DNA of 8,113 bases from Anaerolineales bacterium (GTDB taxonomy: Bacteria > Chloroflexota > Anaerolineae > Promineifilales > Promineifilaceae). Location: NCBI GenBank assembly GCA_020432595.1, contig JAGQGA010000224.1, forward strand, positions 1 to 8,113, read 5' to 3'. The notes beneath the pieces are model-generated. The model was not told where the DNA came from. It ran no database searches and saw only the letters and a program-made list of their open reading frames with translations. The position numbers and the translations under genes are program-made. Of the stretch, positions 1 to 6,158 are shown piece by piece (position 1 is the first letter of the stretch; each line of letters starts with the position of its first letter).

Positions 1-4
1 GGGC

Positions 5-34
5 AAGCAGGAGTTGGGTCAACAGGAGTTGGGT
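5..34. repeat. Two-copy 15-nt tandem duplication
   Basis: A 12-nt word, CAGGAGTTGGGT, occurs at 8-19 and again at 23-34, so the repeat period is 15 nt. The preceding triplets differ (AAG, then CAA). Read on + in the frame starting at base 2, the stretch stays open from the window edge to a TGA at 89-91 and gives a Lys/Gln-Gln-Glu-Leu-Gly repeat. It could therefore be the tail of an upstream gene, but nothing else supports that. On the minus strand it reads as C-rich CCCAACTCCTG units, similar in style to the heptamer repeat at 664-698. I favour an intergenic repeat. Confidence 0.5.
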
Positions 35-93
35 GAGCATGGGGGAAAGTTTAGCAGAGGGCGGGGTGATTGTGAAGGGAAGGGGGCGTGAAG

Positions 94-109
94 GAAAACG
101 GCCGTTTTC
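94..109. repeat. 16-bp perfect palindrome built on AACGGCCGTT
   Basis: GAAAACGGCCGTTTTC is a perfect inverted repeat with no spacer. Its core, at 97-106, is the 10-mer that recurs through the whole window. This is one of only two copies outside a gene. There is no following T-run, so it is not a terminator. It lies about 75 nt upstream of the first gene and could be a protein-binding site. Confidence 0.75.
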
Positions 110-165
110 TCGCCTGAAAGATTCTGCGATTTGGTGCGCTGAAAGAATAAACGGCCGTTGGATTA

Positions 166-174
166 TGATATACT
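166..174 (+). promoter_or_regulatory. Extended -10 promoter, possible leaderless start
   Basis: TGATATACT contains a TGn extension and a TATACT -10 hexamer at 169-174. The ATG of the first gene is at 182, seven nt after the hexamer, which is where transcription would begin. No Shine-Dalgarno sequence lies before that ATG, so a leaderless mRNA is plausible. I see no convincing -35 box; the AACGGCCGTT palindrome at 150-159 sits close to that region. An overlapping TATGAT at 164-169 is an alternative -10. Confidence 0.4.
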
Positions 175-181
175 ATCCAAT

Positions 182-409
182 ATGCTTATACCCAATGCCG
201 TGAGCGCTATCGTAGATATACGCAAGCTCCAATCCTATGTGCTTGATCCAACACATGGTCGGGGGCGACACAAGGCAAGGGTGTTTTATGCAGTTTTTGG
301 GCTTACATTTGATGATGCCGAATGGTTAAAGGAATACTTGTTGAATATCGCGCTGACACATGATGTTCAAGTCGGTGAAGTGAGTTATGAGCCATATCCA
401 GCTACTTGA
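182..409 (+). CDS. DUF6883-like small protein, C-terminally shortened
   Basis: This is a 75-residue soluble protein of unknown function. The N-terminal part, with MLIPNA at 1-6 and the pattern K15-L16...Y19...L21...P23...H25...G28-R29...K31-A32...F35, then G40-L41 and D45-A46-E47-W48-L49, matches what I recall of the DUF6883 family. Family members usually run to about 110 residues with a further beta-rich part, which is missing here. The protein stops soon after G57-E58. I chose the ATG at 182 because homologues begin MLIPNA. A TTG at 158 would add eight residues, but it starts inside the AACGGCCGTT copy and lies upstream of the predicted -10. The 3' end overlaps the next gene by 23 nt, so the two are probably co-transcribed. 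Pairing of DUF6883 and DUF4926 genes is something I recall from other bacteria. A toxin-antitoxin role is speculation. Confidence 0.6.
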   Translation: MLIPNAVSAIVDIRKLQSYVLDPTHGRGRHKARVFYAVFGLTFDDAEWLKEYLLNIALTHDVQVGEVSYEPYPAT

Positions 410-623
410 TGTTGTGGCACTGCTAGAGGATTTGCCGACGCAGTATTTGCGCCGTGGTGAGGTCGGGACTGTTGTTGAGGTACTTGCACCAGATGTCTGG
501 CTGGTGGAATTTAGTGACAATGATGGGCAAGAATATGCAACAGTAACCCTAAAAAGCAAGCAACTGATGAAATTATATTATGCCCCTTTCTTGGCAGATA
601 CGGAAGAACTGCTAGCCTCGTAA
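387..623 (+). CDS. DUF4926-like small protein
   Basis: This is a 78-residue soluble protein of unknown function. Its layout fits my memory of DUF4926: L6-L7-D8-V9-V10-A11-L12-L13-E14-D15-L16-P17, then R22-R23-G24-E25-V26-G27-T28-V29-V30-E31, then V37-W38-L39-V40-E41-F42-S43-D44 and D46-G47. This suggests a small SH3-like beta barrel, with two Gly-rich turns between strands. The length is normal for the family, with a short extra tail after A66-P67. The ATG lies inside the end of the preceding gene (23-nt overlap) and only a weak GTGAAG-like Shine-Dalgarno precedes it, so translational coupling is likely. It is convergent with the hydroxylase gene across a 63-nt gap without a clear terminator. 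Such proteins are often the second gene of small two-gene modules. Whether it binds its upstream partner is not shown by sequence. Confidence 0.65.
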   Translation: MSHIQLLDVVALLEDLPTQYLRRGEVGTVVEVLAPDVWLVEFSDNDGQEYATVTLKSKQLMKLYYAPFLADTEELLAS

Positions 624-663
624 AAAGCAGAGCGTATCATCTGTGGTTTGGGGAAGATTGTCG

Positions 664-698
664 AATCTCCAATCTCCAACCCCCAATTACAAATCCCC
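664..698. repeat. Five-unit degenerate 7-nt tandem repeat
   Basis: Five consecutive heptamers follow one another without gaps: AATCTCC (664), AATCTCC (671), AACCCCC (678), AATTACA (685) and AATCCCC (692). Every unit starts with AA and most end with CC. The array fills the convergent gap and runs over the last three codons and stop of the hydroxylase gene. I recall similar C-rich AATCTCC-type repeats from other intergenic regions of uncultured bacteria, but no function is known to me. Confidence 0.6.
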
Positions 699-2336
699 AC
701 ACAGCATCTCAACTAACGCCCCCGCATCTTCCGGTACGCCATTGCCGCGCCAAGCTACGTGCTGGTCGGGGCGGGAGATGAGCAGGCGGGTGGTGTAGGC
801 AGCAGGGGCGAGGGCGGGGTCAATGTCGAGCAGCGTCAACGGCAGGTTGCGTTTGACGGCAGCGGCCAGCAGCCTGTCTACGGGCACGGCGGGGTCCAAA
901 CGGAGCAGGGTATAGTTGGGAGCCAGGGCATCATAGAGCGAGGTGCCATCGGCCAACCAAAAATGAGGGGTGCGGCAGCCGGGAACGGTAGCGGGGGTAA
1001 AATCGGCCATTGTGTAGGGGGGATGAGGTTCGCCATCGTAGGCAATGAGAGGCGAGTCATCATAGTAGTAGCCAAAATTTAGCCCGCCGCAGCAATATTG
1101 CTGCACATTCAAATCGTAAAGCTCTTGCCCAAATTCAGCCCGCAAAGCGGCACCCGCTGCGCTTTCCTCCTCAATGTTGTCTGGCACGCGCCGCCGGTTT
1201 TTGATCATCTCGTGGGCGTAGTTCATGGCAAAGTAGGAGACTTGTTCGGTAATGGGCTGGCGTTCCCGCTCATAAGCGGCCAAAATGTGGGGGCTGCCCC
1301 AGCCGTGGTGGTTGGCGGCCAGCAGCCAGGCCAAGTTGGCGGCATCGGCAATGCCAGCGTTCATGCCGTAGCCGCCGTAGGGAACCCAAATGTGGGCTGA
1401 GTCGCCGCAGAGAAAGAAACGGCCGTTTCTAAACCGATCTGCCACCAGCCGCCGCCCAACCCAATCTTCATGATTAAGAATCTCATAGGCAAAATTGGCA
1501 CCTGTCCCCAAAATGGTACGAATCGCCCAATCTCGGTCAATGGCGGCAAAATCCGTCTCATCCGGGCGCAAATAGTTGTGGACAAGCCACGTTTCTCGTC
1601 CGTCAATGGCGTAGAGCGTGCCGCTGCGCCGTGGGTTGAGCGTGATAATGCCCCAGGCGGGGCCGCTTGGCATCTGTTCCAGTAGCTTGGGGGCGCGAAT
1701 ATAGGTGGATTGCACCCGCTGCACCACGGCATCGCCCATCAATTTGGCTCCCATCGCTTTTCGCACAAGCGAGGAGCCGCCGTCGCACCCCACCAACTGG
1801 TCACAAACAACGCGGATAGTTTGGCCGCTGTCCAGATCGGTGGCGACGGCGGTGGCGTTGTTTTCGTCCTGGGAAACGGCCGTTACCTGCGTCCGGTTCA
1901 GCAGCGTTAGCTTTTCATGGGCAATGGCATGGTCATATAAAATAGGTTCCAGGTAGAGCTGGTTAATGCGGTGGGGCGGCTCCGGGGTCGGCCACCAGGT
2001 GTCGGGGCCGCCGGTGGTGGTGTAGCGGTCGCGGCGGCAGGGAATGGGGATGCGGCTGAGTTCGGTGCCAACGGCCGTTGTGCGGAAGGAGCAGTCATTG
2101 GGGTAGTCGGCCGGAAGGCCAGCGTCACGCAGCTTGTGGGCAACCCCCAGCCGCCGAAAAATCTCCATTGAACGTGCGGAGACGTGGTTGCATTTGACTG
2201 TCGGCACCTCACGCGGATAGCGAATCTCGGCCACCACCACGTCAACGCCCCGCTGCGCCAAATCCATTGCCAAGGTTAGCCCCACTGGTCCGCCACCGAC
2301 GATAAAAACGGCCGTTTCAATCACGCTCTTATCCAT
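687..2336 (-). CDS. FAD-dependent monooxygenase (PheA/TfdB aromatic hydroxylase family)
   Basis: This is a flavoprotein hydroxylase of the FAD_binding_3 group, about 549 residues and so full length. Such enzymes use NAD(P)H and O2 to hydroxylate phenolic or polyketide-like aromatics in the cytosol. Visible motifs are the N-terminal Rossmann GxGxxG (G14, G16, G19) with E37 at the end of the second strand, the DG motif (C184-D185-G186 ... R192), and the GD motif G311-D312-S313-A314-H315 ... P319-x-G321-G322 ... N326-x-G328 ... D331 ... N334-L335. The C-terminal 100 residues resemble the thioredoxin-like domain of phenol hydroxylases and end with a HVAWR motif (526-530). The substrate cannot be told; MhpA-like and polyketide-tailoring enzymes share this plan. 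I chose the ATG at 2336 because GGAG precedes it by 7 nt. The upstream ATG at 2357 has no Shine-Dalgarno and lies at the predicted transcription start. The gene carries four AACGGCCGTT copies. It is monocistronic. Confidence 0.88.
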   Translation of the reverse strand: MDKSVIETAVFIVGGGPVGLTLAMDLAQRGVDVVVAEIRYPREVPTVKCNHVSARSMEIFRRLGVAHKLRDAGLPADYPNDCSFRTTAVGTELSRIPIPCRRDRYTTTGGPDTWWPTPEPPHRINQLYLEPILYDHAIAHEKLTLLNRTQVTAVSQDENNATAVATDLDSGQTIRVVCDQLVGCDGGSSLVRKAMGAKLMGDAVVQRVQSTYIRAPKLLEQMPSGPAWGIITLNPRRSGTLYAIDGRETWLVHNYLRPDETDFAAIDRDWAIRTILGTGANFAYEILNHEDWVGRRLVADRFRNGRFFLCGDSAHIWVPYGGYGMNAGIADAANLAWLLAANHHGWGSPHILAAYERERQPITEQVSYFAMNYAHEMIKNRRRVPDNIEEESAAGAALRAEFGQELYDLNVQQYCCGGLNFGYYYDDSPLIAYDGEPHPPYTMADFTPATVPGCRTPHFWLADGTSLYDALAPNYTLLRLDPAVPVDRLLAAAVKRNLPLTLLDIDPALAPAAYTTRLLISRPDQHVAWRGNGVPEDAGALVEMLCGDL

Positions 2337-2365
2337 CTTCAAACTCCGTAACCTCATTTTTTATA

Positions 2366-2394
2366 AGCATACCGACCCTGCCGACGGTCGTCAA
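2366..2394 (-). promoter_or_regulatory. Sigma-70-type promoter of the hydroxylase gene
   Basis: On the minus strand TTGACG (2394-2389) is followed after exactly 17 nt by TATGCT (2371-2366). Transcription would start near 2358-2360, giving a leader of roughly 22-25 nt before the ATG at 2336 and including its GGAG. The spacer contains CGACC (2373-2377) and GGTCG (2386-2390) as short inverted arms, plus two CCGAC direct repeats (2372, 2381), a possible repressor site. Confidence 0.6.
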
Positions 2395-2530
2395 TTGGAA
2401 CCGCATCTAAAAAATTGCCCAATAATTAGAGATATTTATTGTACAAATCATCTAAACGTGGTAACGTGGAAGCCACTTTTGGCACCTGCCACCCAGGTTG
2501 CCTGAACCGTGTAGCGTAGGTAAGCCGTAG
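2395..2530. promoter_or_regulatory. Divergent intergenic region: hairpin and short direct repeats
   Basis: This stretch between the two divergent promoters has no gene. It holds CATCTAAA twice (2404-2411 and 2449-2456), AACGTGG twice with period 8 (2455-2461 and 2463-2469), and a strong imperfect hairpin: GGCACCTG (2481-2488), a five-base loop, then CAGGTTGCC (2494-2502), with one bulged T. No T-run follows on either strand, so it is not an intrinsic terminator. It lies upstream of the predicted gdhA start, so any role is more likely at the DNA level, as a regulator site. Confidence 0.4.
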
Positions 2531-2559
2531 TTGACAGGAGCTAAAGCCCTAGTCATACT
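2531..2559 (+). promoter_or_regulatory. Sigma-70-type promoter of gdhA
   Basis: A perfect -35 hexamer TTGACA (2531-2536) is followed after 17 nt by CATACT (2554-2559), which matches the -10 consensus at four of six positions. The start would be near 2566, leaving a leader of about 39 nt that contains the CGGAG Shine-Dalgarno at 2591-2595. An inverted pair GCGTAG (2514-2519) / CTACGC (2558-2563) brackets the promoter. Confidence 0.65.
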
Positions 2560-2604
2560 ACGCATTCTCTTAAAAATCCAACATTCAACCCGGAGTTTAA
2601 AAAA

Positions 2605-3855
2605 GTGAGCGAGAATCTAAATCCGTTTGCCATCGCCCAGGCACAGCTTGACGAGGCAGCGGCCATTTTACAATTAGACCCAGACATGCACGCCTTTTTG
2701 CGTGAACCCATGCGTGAATTTCATTTTAGTATCCCTGTTCGGATGGACGACGACAGCACCAAAACGTTTCGCGGCTATCGTGTCCAATATAACGATGCCC
2801 GCGGTCCAGCAAAGGGGGGCATCCGTTTCCACCCCGATGAGACCATTGACACCATTCGGGCGTTGGCCGCGTGGATGACATGGAAAGCATCCGTTTTAGA
2901 TATTCCCTTGGGTGGGGGCAAAGGGGGAATCATTTGCAATCCGCGTGAACTGTCTCGCGGCGAGCTAGAACGCCTCAGCCGGGGCTATATGCGTGCCATG
3001 GCCCGCTATGTGGGGGGTACCCAGGATGTGCCAGCTCCTGATGTCAACACAAATCCCCAAATTATGGCCTGGATGTTGGATGAGTATGAATTGATTGTGG
3101 GACATCGTGAGCCTGGCGTGATTACCGGTAAACCGATAGAGTTAGGCGGTTCGCAGGGGCGTGGGCCAGCAACTGCCTTAGGTGGGTTGATTACTATCCG
3201 TGAAACAGCCAAGCTCAAGGGCATGGATTTGAAGGGCATGACCTGTGCCATTCAAGGGTATGGCAACGTTGGCTCAAACGCCCATCAGTTGGCACACGAT
3301 ATGTTTGGGCTGAACGTTGTTGCTATCAGTGACGAGTTTGGCGGTATTTATAACGCCAATGGGCTTGATCCAGCGCAAACGCTGCCCTATTCTCGTCGCA
3401 ACGGCAGCCTAAAGGGGTTCCCTGGAAGTGATGTTATTTCTAACAGCGATCTCCTAGAACTCGATGTTGATATTTTGATCCCAGCAGCTATTGAGAATCA
3501 GCTAACAAGTGCTAATGCAGATCGCATCAAAGCCAAGATCATTGCCGAATTGGCAAATGGGCCAACGACGCCTGATGCGGATAATATTTTGAATGCTAAA
3601 GGTTGTTACATTATTCCTGACTTTCTCTGTAATGCGGGTGGGGTAACGGTCTCTTATTTTGAAATGGTACAAAATAGCTACCAGTTCTATTGGGATGAAG
3701 CCCTGGTGCAGCAACGGCTTGATCAGAAGATGACCTTGGCGTTTCATGCTGTTCACAACATGGCGCAGGCTAAGAATGTGGATAACCGGGTTGCAGCTTA
3801 TTTGGTGGCTGTTGACCGGGTGGCGCAGGCGGTGCGGTTGCGGGGTTGGGTGTAA
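2605..3855 (+). CDS. gdhA: Glutamate dehydrogenase (Glu/Leu/Phe/Val dehydrogenase family)
   Basis: This 416-residue enzyme interconverts L-glutamate and 2-oxoglutarate plus ammonia using NAD(P), linking nitrogen and carbon metabolism in the cytosol; the family forms hexamers. The length is typical of bacterial hexameric GDH of about 420 residues. Substrate-site lysines are visible at K70 (GPAKGG), K94 (MTWKAS) and K106 (GGGKGG, catalytic lysine), and the catalytic aspartate D146 in PAPDV. The C-terminal half is the Rossmann dinucleotide domain with G218-Y219-G220-N221-V222-G223-S224. N343-A344-G345-G346-V347-T348 is the usual late motif before the helical tail. The GTG start has GGAG nine nt upstream. 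A leucine or phenylalanine dehydrogenase is less likely given the length and motifs, and cofactor preference cannot be decided. The gene has no AACGGCCGTT copy, unlike most neighbours. It is monocistronic with its own promoter, and no clear terminator follows. Confidence 0.93.
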   Translation: MSENLNPFAIAQAQLDEAAAILQLDPDMHAFLREPMREFHFSIPVRMDDDSTKTFRGYRVQYNDARGPAKGGIRFHPDETIDTIRALAAWMTWKASVLDIPLGGGKGGIICNPRELSRGELERLSRGYMRAMARYVGGTQDVPAPDVNTNPQIMAWMLDEYELIVGHREPGVITGKPIELGGSQGRGPATALGGLITIRETAKLKGMDLKGMTCAIQGYGNVGSNAHQLAHDMFGLNVVAISDEFGGIYNANGLDPAQTLPYSRRNGSLKGFPGSDVISNSDLLELDVDILIPAAIENQLTSANADRIKAKIIAELANGPTTPDADNILNAKGCYIIPDFLCNAGGVTVSYFEMVQNSYQFYWDEALVQQRLDQKMTLAFHAVHNMAQAKNVDNRVAAYLVAVDRVAQAVRLRGWV

Positions 3856-3894
3856 AGTCATCCTTGAATCGGCAAATTTTCTGGGGCAAAATAG

Positions 3895-3922
3895 TTGCCT
3901 CAAAGAACAAATGTGCTATAAT
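3895..3922 (+). promoter_or_regulatory. Promoter of ssb with extended -10
   Basis: TTGCCT (3895-3900), a 16-nt spacer and a perfect TATAAT (3917-3922) preceded by TGC, which makes an extended -10. Transcription would start about 3929, so ssb has a leader of roughly 108 nt. An imperfect inverted repeat, GGCAA (3871-3875) / TTGCC (3895-3899) with inner TTTT/AAAA arms, overlaps the -35 box and may be an operator. Confidence 0.7.
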
Positions 3923-3931
3923 TTTGGTTAG

Positions 3932-4011
3932 GTAAAAAGCCTCTTTTACTGTCATTCAAAACATGGTAATATCCCTCGCCTCCAGAGGTGAGGTGGAAAA
4001 TTGTACCATGT
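3932..4011 (+). promoter_or_regulatory. Structured 5' leader of ssb
   Basis: Downstream of the predicted start are two tandem structures. The first is a small hairpin GTAAAA (3932-3937) / TTTTAC (3944-3949). The second is a two-tier stem: outer arms ACATGGTA (3961-3968) / TACCATGT (4004-4011) are perfectly complementary. They enclose an inner stem CCTCGCCT (3974-3981) / AGGTGAGG (3986-3993), with one G-U pair and a four-base loop. The structure ends 13 nt before the Shine-Dalgarno. No T-run follows, so it is not a terminator. It could be an RNA control element or an operator; I recognise no known riboswitch or Rfam class. Confidence 0.55.
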
Positions 4012-4036
4012 AGCTAACTCTTAAAAGGAGGATACG

Positions 4037-4465
4037 ATGTATCAAAAGGTTATTATTATTGGGAATTTGGGGCGTGACCCTGAAATGCGCTATATGCCGG
4101 ACGGAACGGCCGTTACCAGCTTTAGCGTGGCGACGAGCCGTCGTTGGACTGACCGCAACAGTGGGCAACCAGTAGATGAAACAACCTGGTTCCGCGTCAG
4201 CGTTTGGGGGCGGCAGGCTGAAACAGCCAACCAATATCTGAGCAAGGGAAGCAAGGTTTTGGTGGAAGGAAGGATGAAGCCAGACCCTGCTACCGGTGCC
4301 CCCCGTATTTGGACGCGCCAAGACGGAACGGCTGGTGCTTCTTTTGAACTAACGGCTGAAGTTGTTCGCTTCCTGAGTGGAAGGGAAGACAGCAGTGGTT
4401 ATAGTGGTGGTGGCGGCGATGATTTTGGCGGTGGCGCACATGAAGAAGATGACATTCCTTTCTAG
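4037..4465 (+). CDS. ssb: Single-stranded DNA-binding protein
   Basis: SSB coats single-stranded DNA during replication, repair and recombination and recruits partner enzymes through its acidic C-terminal tip. The protein has 142 residues. An OB-fold covers about residues 1-112, with the family signatures V5-I6-I7-I8-G9-N10-L11-G12-R13-D14-P15-E16, aromatic DNA-stacking residues W51, F52 and W57, and V73-L76-V77-E78-G79. A short Gly/Ser/Asp-rich linker (114-135) leads to the tip E137-D138-D139-I140-P141-F142, the usual partner-binding motif. The length is slightly short of E. coli SSB because of the compact linker. The start is fixed by AAGGAGG at 4025-4031, five nt before the ATG. The gene stands alone rather than between rpsF and rpsR, has a long structured leader and ends at a strong terminator. 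One AACGGCCGTT copy encodes T24-A25-V26 inside the OB-fold. Confidence 0.96.
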   Translation: MYQKVIIIGNLGRDPEMRYMPDGTAVTSFSVATSRRWTDRNSGQPVDETTWFRVSVWGRQAETANQYLSKGSKVLVEGRMKPDPATGAPRIWTRQDGTAGASFELTAEVVRFLSGREDSSGYSGGGGDDFGGGAHEEDDIPF

Positions 4466-4491
4466 TCATCTGTGAAACAACGTAAATAAAT

Positions 4492-4527
4492 AAAAAAAGG
4501 TCAGCATTTATTTGCTGGCCTTTTTTT
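4492..4527. terminator. Bidirectional intrinsic terminator
   Basis: A7 (4492-4498), stem GGTCAGCA (4499-4506), six-base loop, TGCTGGCC (4513-4520, one G-U pair), then T7 (4521-4527). The A and T runs make it work on both strands, ending ssb on + and the small membrane-protein gene on -. Confidence 0.9.
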
Positions 4528-4537
4528 ATTGGTGACA

Positions 4538-4729
4538 TTAATGCTGTTTGGCGAGGGGATTAACGGCCGTTTGCTCATTCGCCCCAGAAGATGGCCGTGA
4601 TGCGCGGTGCAAAACAGCGTCTGCAACCTTGCTGAGGAGGGCGGCGAAGACAACGAGCAGACCCATAAACAAAATATAAAGCAACGAAAGCACAAATTCG
4701 TTATGCAAAAACCATAAATCAGACGACAT
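4538..4729 (-). CDS. Small single-pass membrane protein, unknown function
   Basis: This 63-residue protein is not one I recognise. A hydrophobic helix spans about residues 12-32, followed by positive charges K34, R42 and R45, so the C-terminus is probably cytoplasmic. The tail from 43 to 63 is polar and looks disordered. Three things support a real gene: a Shine-Dalgarno AGGAG (4740-4736 on the minus strand) six nt before the ATG, a stop codon just before a bidirectional terminator, and an AACGGCCGTT copy read in the same Thr-Ala-Val phase (T54-A55-V56) as in the other genes. It is divergent from the LysM gene and convergent with ssb. A role in membrane-complex assembly or envelope stress is possible but not shown by the sequence. 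Confidence 0.7.
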   Translation of the reverse strand: MSSDLWFLHNEFVLSLLYILFMGLLVVFAALLSKVADAVLHRASRPSSGANEQTAVNPLAKQH

Positions 4730-4771
4730 ATCACGCTCCTTATTCTAATCAGCCGCCACAATAGTAAATGC

Positions 4772-4777
4772 AGTATA
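4772..4777 (-). promoter_or_regulatory. Possible -10 box of the small membrane-protein gene
   Basis: On the minus strand TATACT (4777-4772) lies 43 nt upstream of the ATG at 4729. The hexamer 17 nt further upstream reads AGTTTA, a poor -35 box, so this call is weak. A TAGAAT at 4747-4742 is an alternative, but it would start transcription inside the Shine-Dalgarno. Confidence 0.3.
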
Positions 4778-4859
4778 CCCATAGGCAGCCTCGATAAACT
4801 GACGTTATGCCATCTGTTTCCTTACGGCTCCCTGACAGTTTGCTGTGAAGCGTGATAAC

Positions 4860-4888
4860 TTGAAGAACCCTGGCAATGGTGTTATGAT
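4860..4888 (+). promoter_or_regulatory. Sigma-70-type promoter of the LysM gene
   Basis: TTGAAG (4860-4865), 17-nt spacer, TATGAT (4883-4888). Transcription would start about 4895, leaving a 34-nt leader. TGAGG at 4920-4924 is the likely Shine-Dalgarno, four nt before the ATG. Upstream, ACAG/CTGT arms around 4834-4845 make a very small inverted repeat of doubtful meaning. Confidence 0.65.
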
Positions 4889-4928
4889 GCGGCTTTAACG
4901 CTTGGAGCGTAGATATTTCTGAGGCGTC

Positions 4929-6032
4929 ATGACAACATTTGAACAGATTCAAGAACGACATGCAGCGCTGGAAAAGGCGTTGGCCGTTGATCCGGATTCC
5001 GTGCGAACCGGGCAAATTACCAACCTGTTGGCGCAAATTCAGGAAACGGCCGTTACGATTGCCGATGAAGAACAACGCCAAACCCTTACCCATATTTTGA
5101 TTCAGTGGGCAAGTGTAGCTGAACAGCGAGGCGAAAAATCAGTAGATATGGTTTTGGCCGCTTATCAGCCGCCTGTGTCGCCACCTGCTGCTTCCACACC
5201 GCAGCCAAAGGTGGATACCCCCGTTGTGCAGGAACCACCCCCAGTGGTCAAGATGCCTCGCCGTCCCGTCATCAACTGGTCAAATCCGCCGGAATGGATG
5301 TTACAAGGGTTGACGCTATTGATTATTGCGGTGTTAGCTATTGTCGGCTATTACATCGTTTCCTATTATTTTGATTCGCCAACTGAAACGAGCGAGCCGA
5401 CCTTGGCGATACCGACTCTGGAACCCACAGTGGTAGTTGACGTGGTGGCAGAAACGGCCGTTATTGCCGCCTCTCCCCCACCAACGGCCGTTTTAGTGGA
5501 AGTGATAACCGTTGACAGCGCTCCCACTGAAGCCGCCCCAACCGCCCCGCAGCGTGCGCACATTGTCGCCACAGGTGACACCCTCTCGACCATTGCTACC
5601 CGCTATGGCGTAACTATCGAAGAAATTATTGCCGCCAATGTCCTGCTAGACCCTAACCGGCTTGAGATAGGGCAAACATTAAATATCCCTTTTCCCGGCC
5701 AATCAACAGTGGCTGCTCCCGCCGCGACAGCAATCGCCCCAACCATCCCGGCTGTGGCTCCACCAACGGCCGTTCCTGAGGTTGTGGTGCGCGGGGCAGA
5801 TATAACGGCCGTTATTCCCCTTTACATCAACCCCAGTACTGCCAGCCAGCCCGTCGCCACCCTCTCCTCCGGCACCTTCGCCAAAGCTATTGGGTTGTCG
5901 GAAGATCGAAGCTGGTACTTGGTTGAACTATCCGATGGTTTGACACGTGGTTGGGTAACCGTAGATAGTGCTCAACTGCTCTACCCCGCTACTCCCGACC
6001 AACTCCCTCTGCTGCGCGTAGTCAATCCCTGA
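4929..6032 (+). CDS. Membrane-anchored LysM and SH3-like domain protein
   Basis: This 367-residue single-pass protein probably ties the inner membrane to peptidoglycan or another glycan. In order: a helical, charged N-terminal domain (1-78, cytoplasmic), a Pro-rich segment (81-112), a transmembrane helix (about 126-147) preceded by K108, R111 and R112, a Pro/Thr/Ala/Val linker (149-208), one LysM domain (210-255: H211-I212-V213, G216-D217-T218-L219, I222, Y226-G227-V228, I230, I233-I234, N237, G248-Q249, L251-I253-P254), a second linker (256-286), and a C-terminal SH3-like barrel (about 288-356, with W329 and G341-W342-V343). There is no signal peptide, and the internal helix acts as anchor with the C-terminus outside. 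No catalytic domain is visible, so a binding or sensing role is likely. It carries five AACGGCCGTT copies, four of them downstream of the helix. It is convergent with dnaK. Confidence 0.82.
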   Translation: MTTFEQIQERHAALEKALAVDPDSVRTGQITNLLAQIQETAVTIADEEQRQTLTHILIQWASVAEQRGEKSVDMVLAAYQPPVSPPAASTPQPKVDTPVVQEPPPVVKMPRRPVINWSNPPEWMLQGLTLLIIAVLAIVGYYIVSYYFDSPTETSEPTLAIPTLEPTVVVDVVAETAVIAASPPPTAVLVEVITVDSAPTEAAPTAPQRAHIVATGDTLSTIATRYGVTIEEIIAANVLLDPNRLEIGQTLNIPFPGQSTVAAPAATAIAPTIPAVAPPTAVPEVVVRGADITAVIPLYINPSTASQPVATLSSGTFAKAIGLSEDRSWYLVELSDGLTRGWVTVDSAQLLYPATPDQLPLLRVVNP

Positions 6033-6036
6033 GAAC

Positions 6037-6100
6037 AAAAAAGACGCAGATTTTCCTGATTGACCTGATTCTCACCAGGCTAACCAAGAAAACCTGCGTC
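6037..6100 (-). terminator. Intrinsic terminator for dnaK
   Basis: Arms GACGCAG (6043-6049) and CTGCGTC (6094-6100) pair perfectly. After one mismatch they continue with TTTTC (6051-6055) / GAAAA (6088-6092). Inside is a small CCTG (6064-6067) / CAGG (6076-6079) stem. On the minus strand the hairpin is followed by six T (plus-strand A6 at 6037-6042), which suits termination of dnaK transcripts 60 nt after its stop. On the plus strand there is no T-run, so termination of the LysM gene is less certain. Confidence 0.65.
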
Positions 6101-6123
6101 CTATTCACAGAAAACCTTACAGG

Positions 6124-6155
6124 GTCATCCGTGTTCGTCCGCGTTTAGCCGTATC
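6124..6155. repeat. Degenerate 10-nt repeat between convergent genes
   Basis: From 6127 three consecutive decamers resemble one another: ATCCGTGTTC, GTCCGCGTTT, AGCCGTATCC, all with CCG at positions 3-5. Together with the GACGCAG/CTGCGTC hairpin just upstream, this resembles the degenerate ATCTGCGTTCATCCGCGT-like repeats I recall in intergenic regions of many uncultured bacteria. That link is from memory. Confidence 0.4.
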
Positions 6156-6158
6156 CTA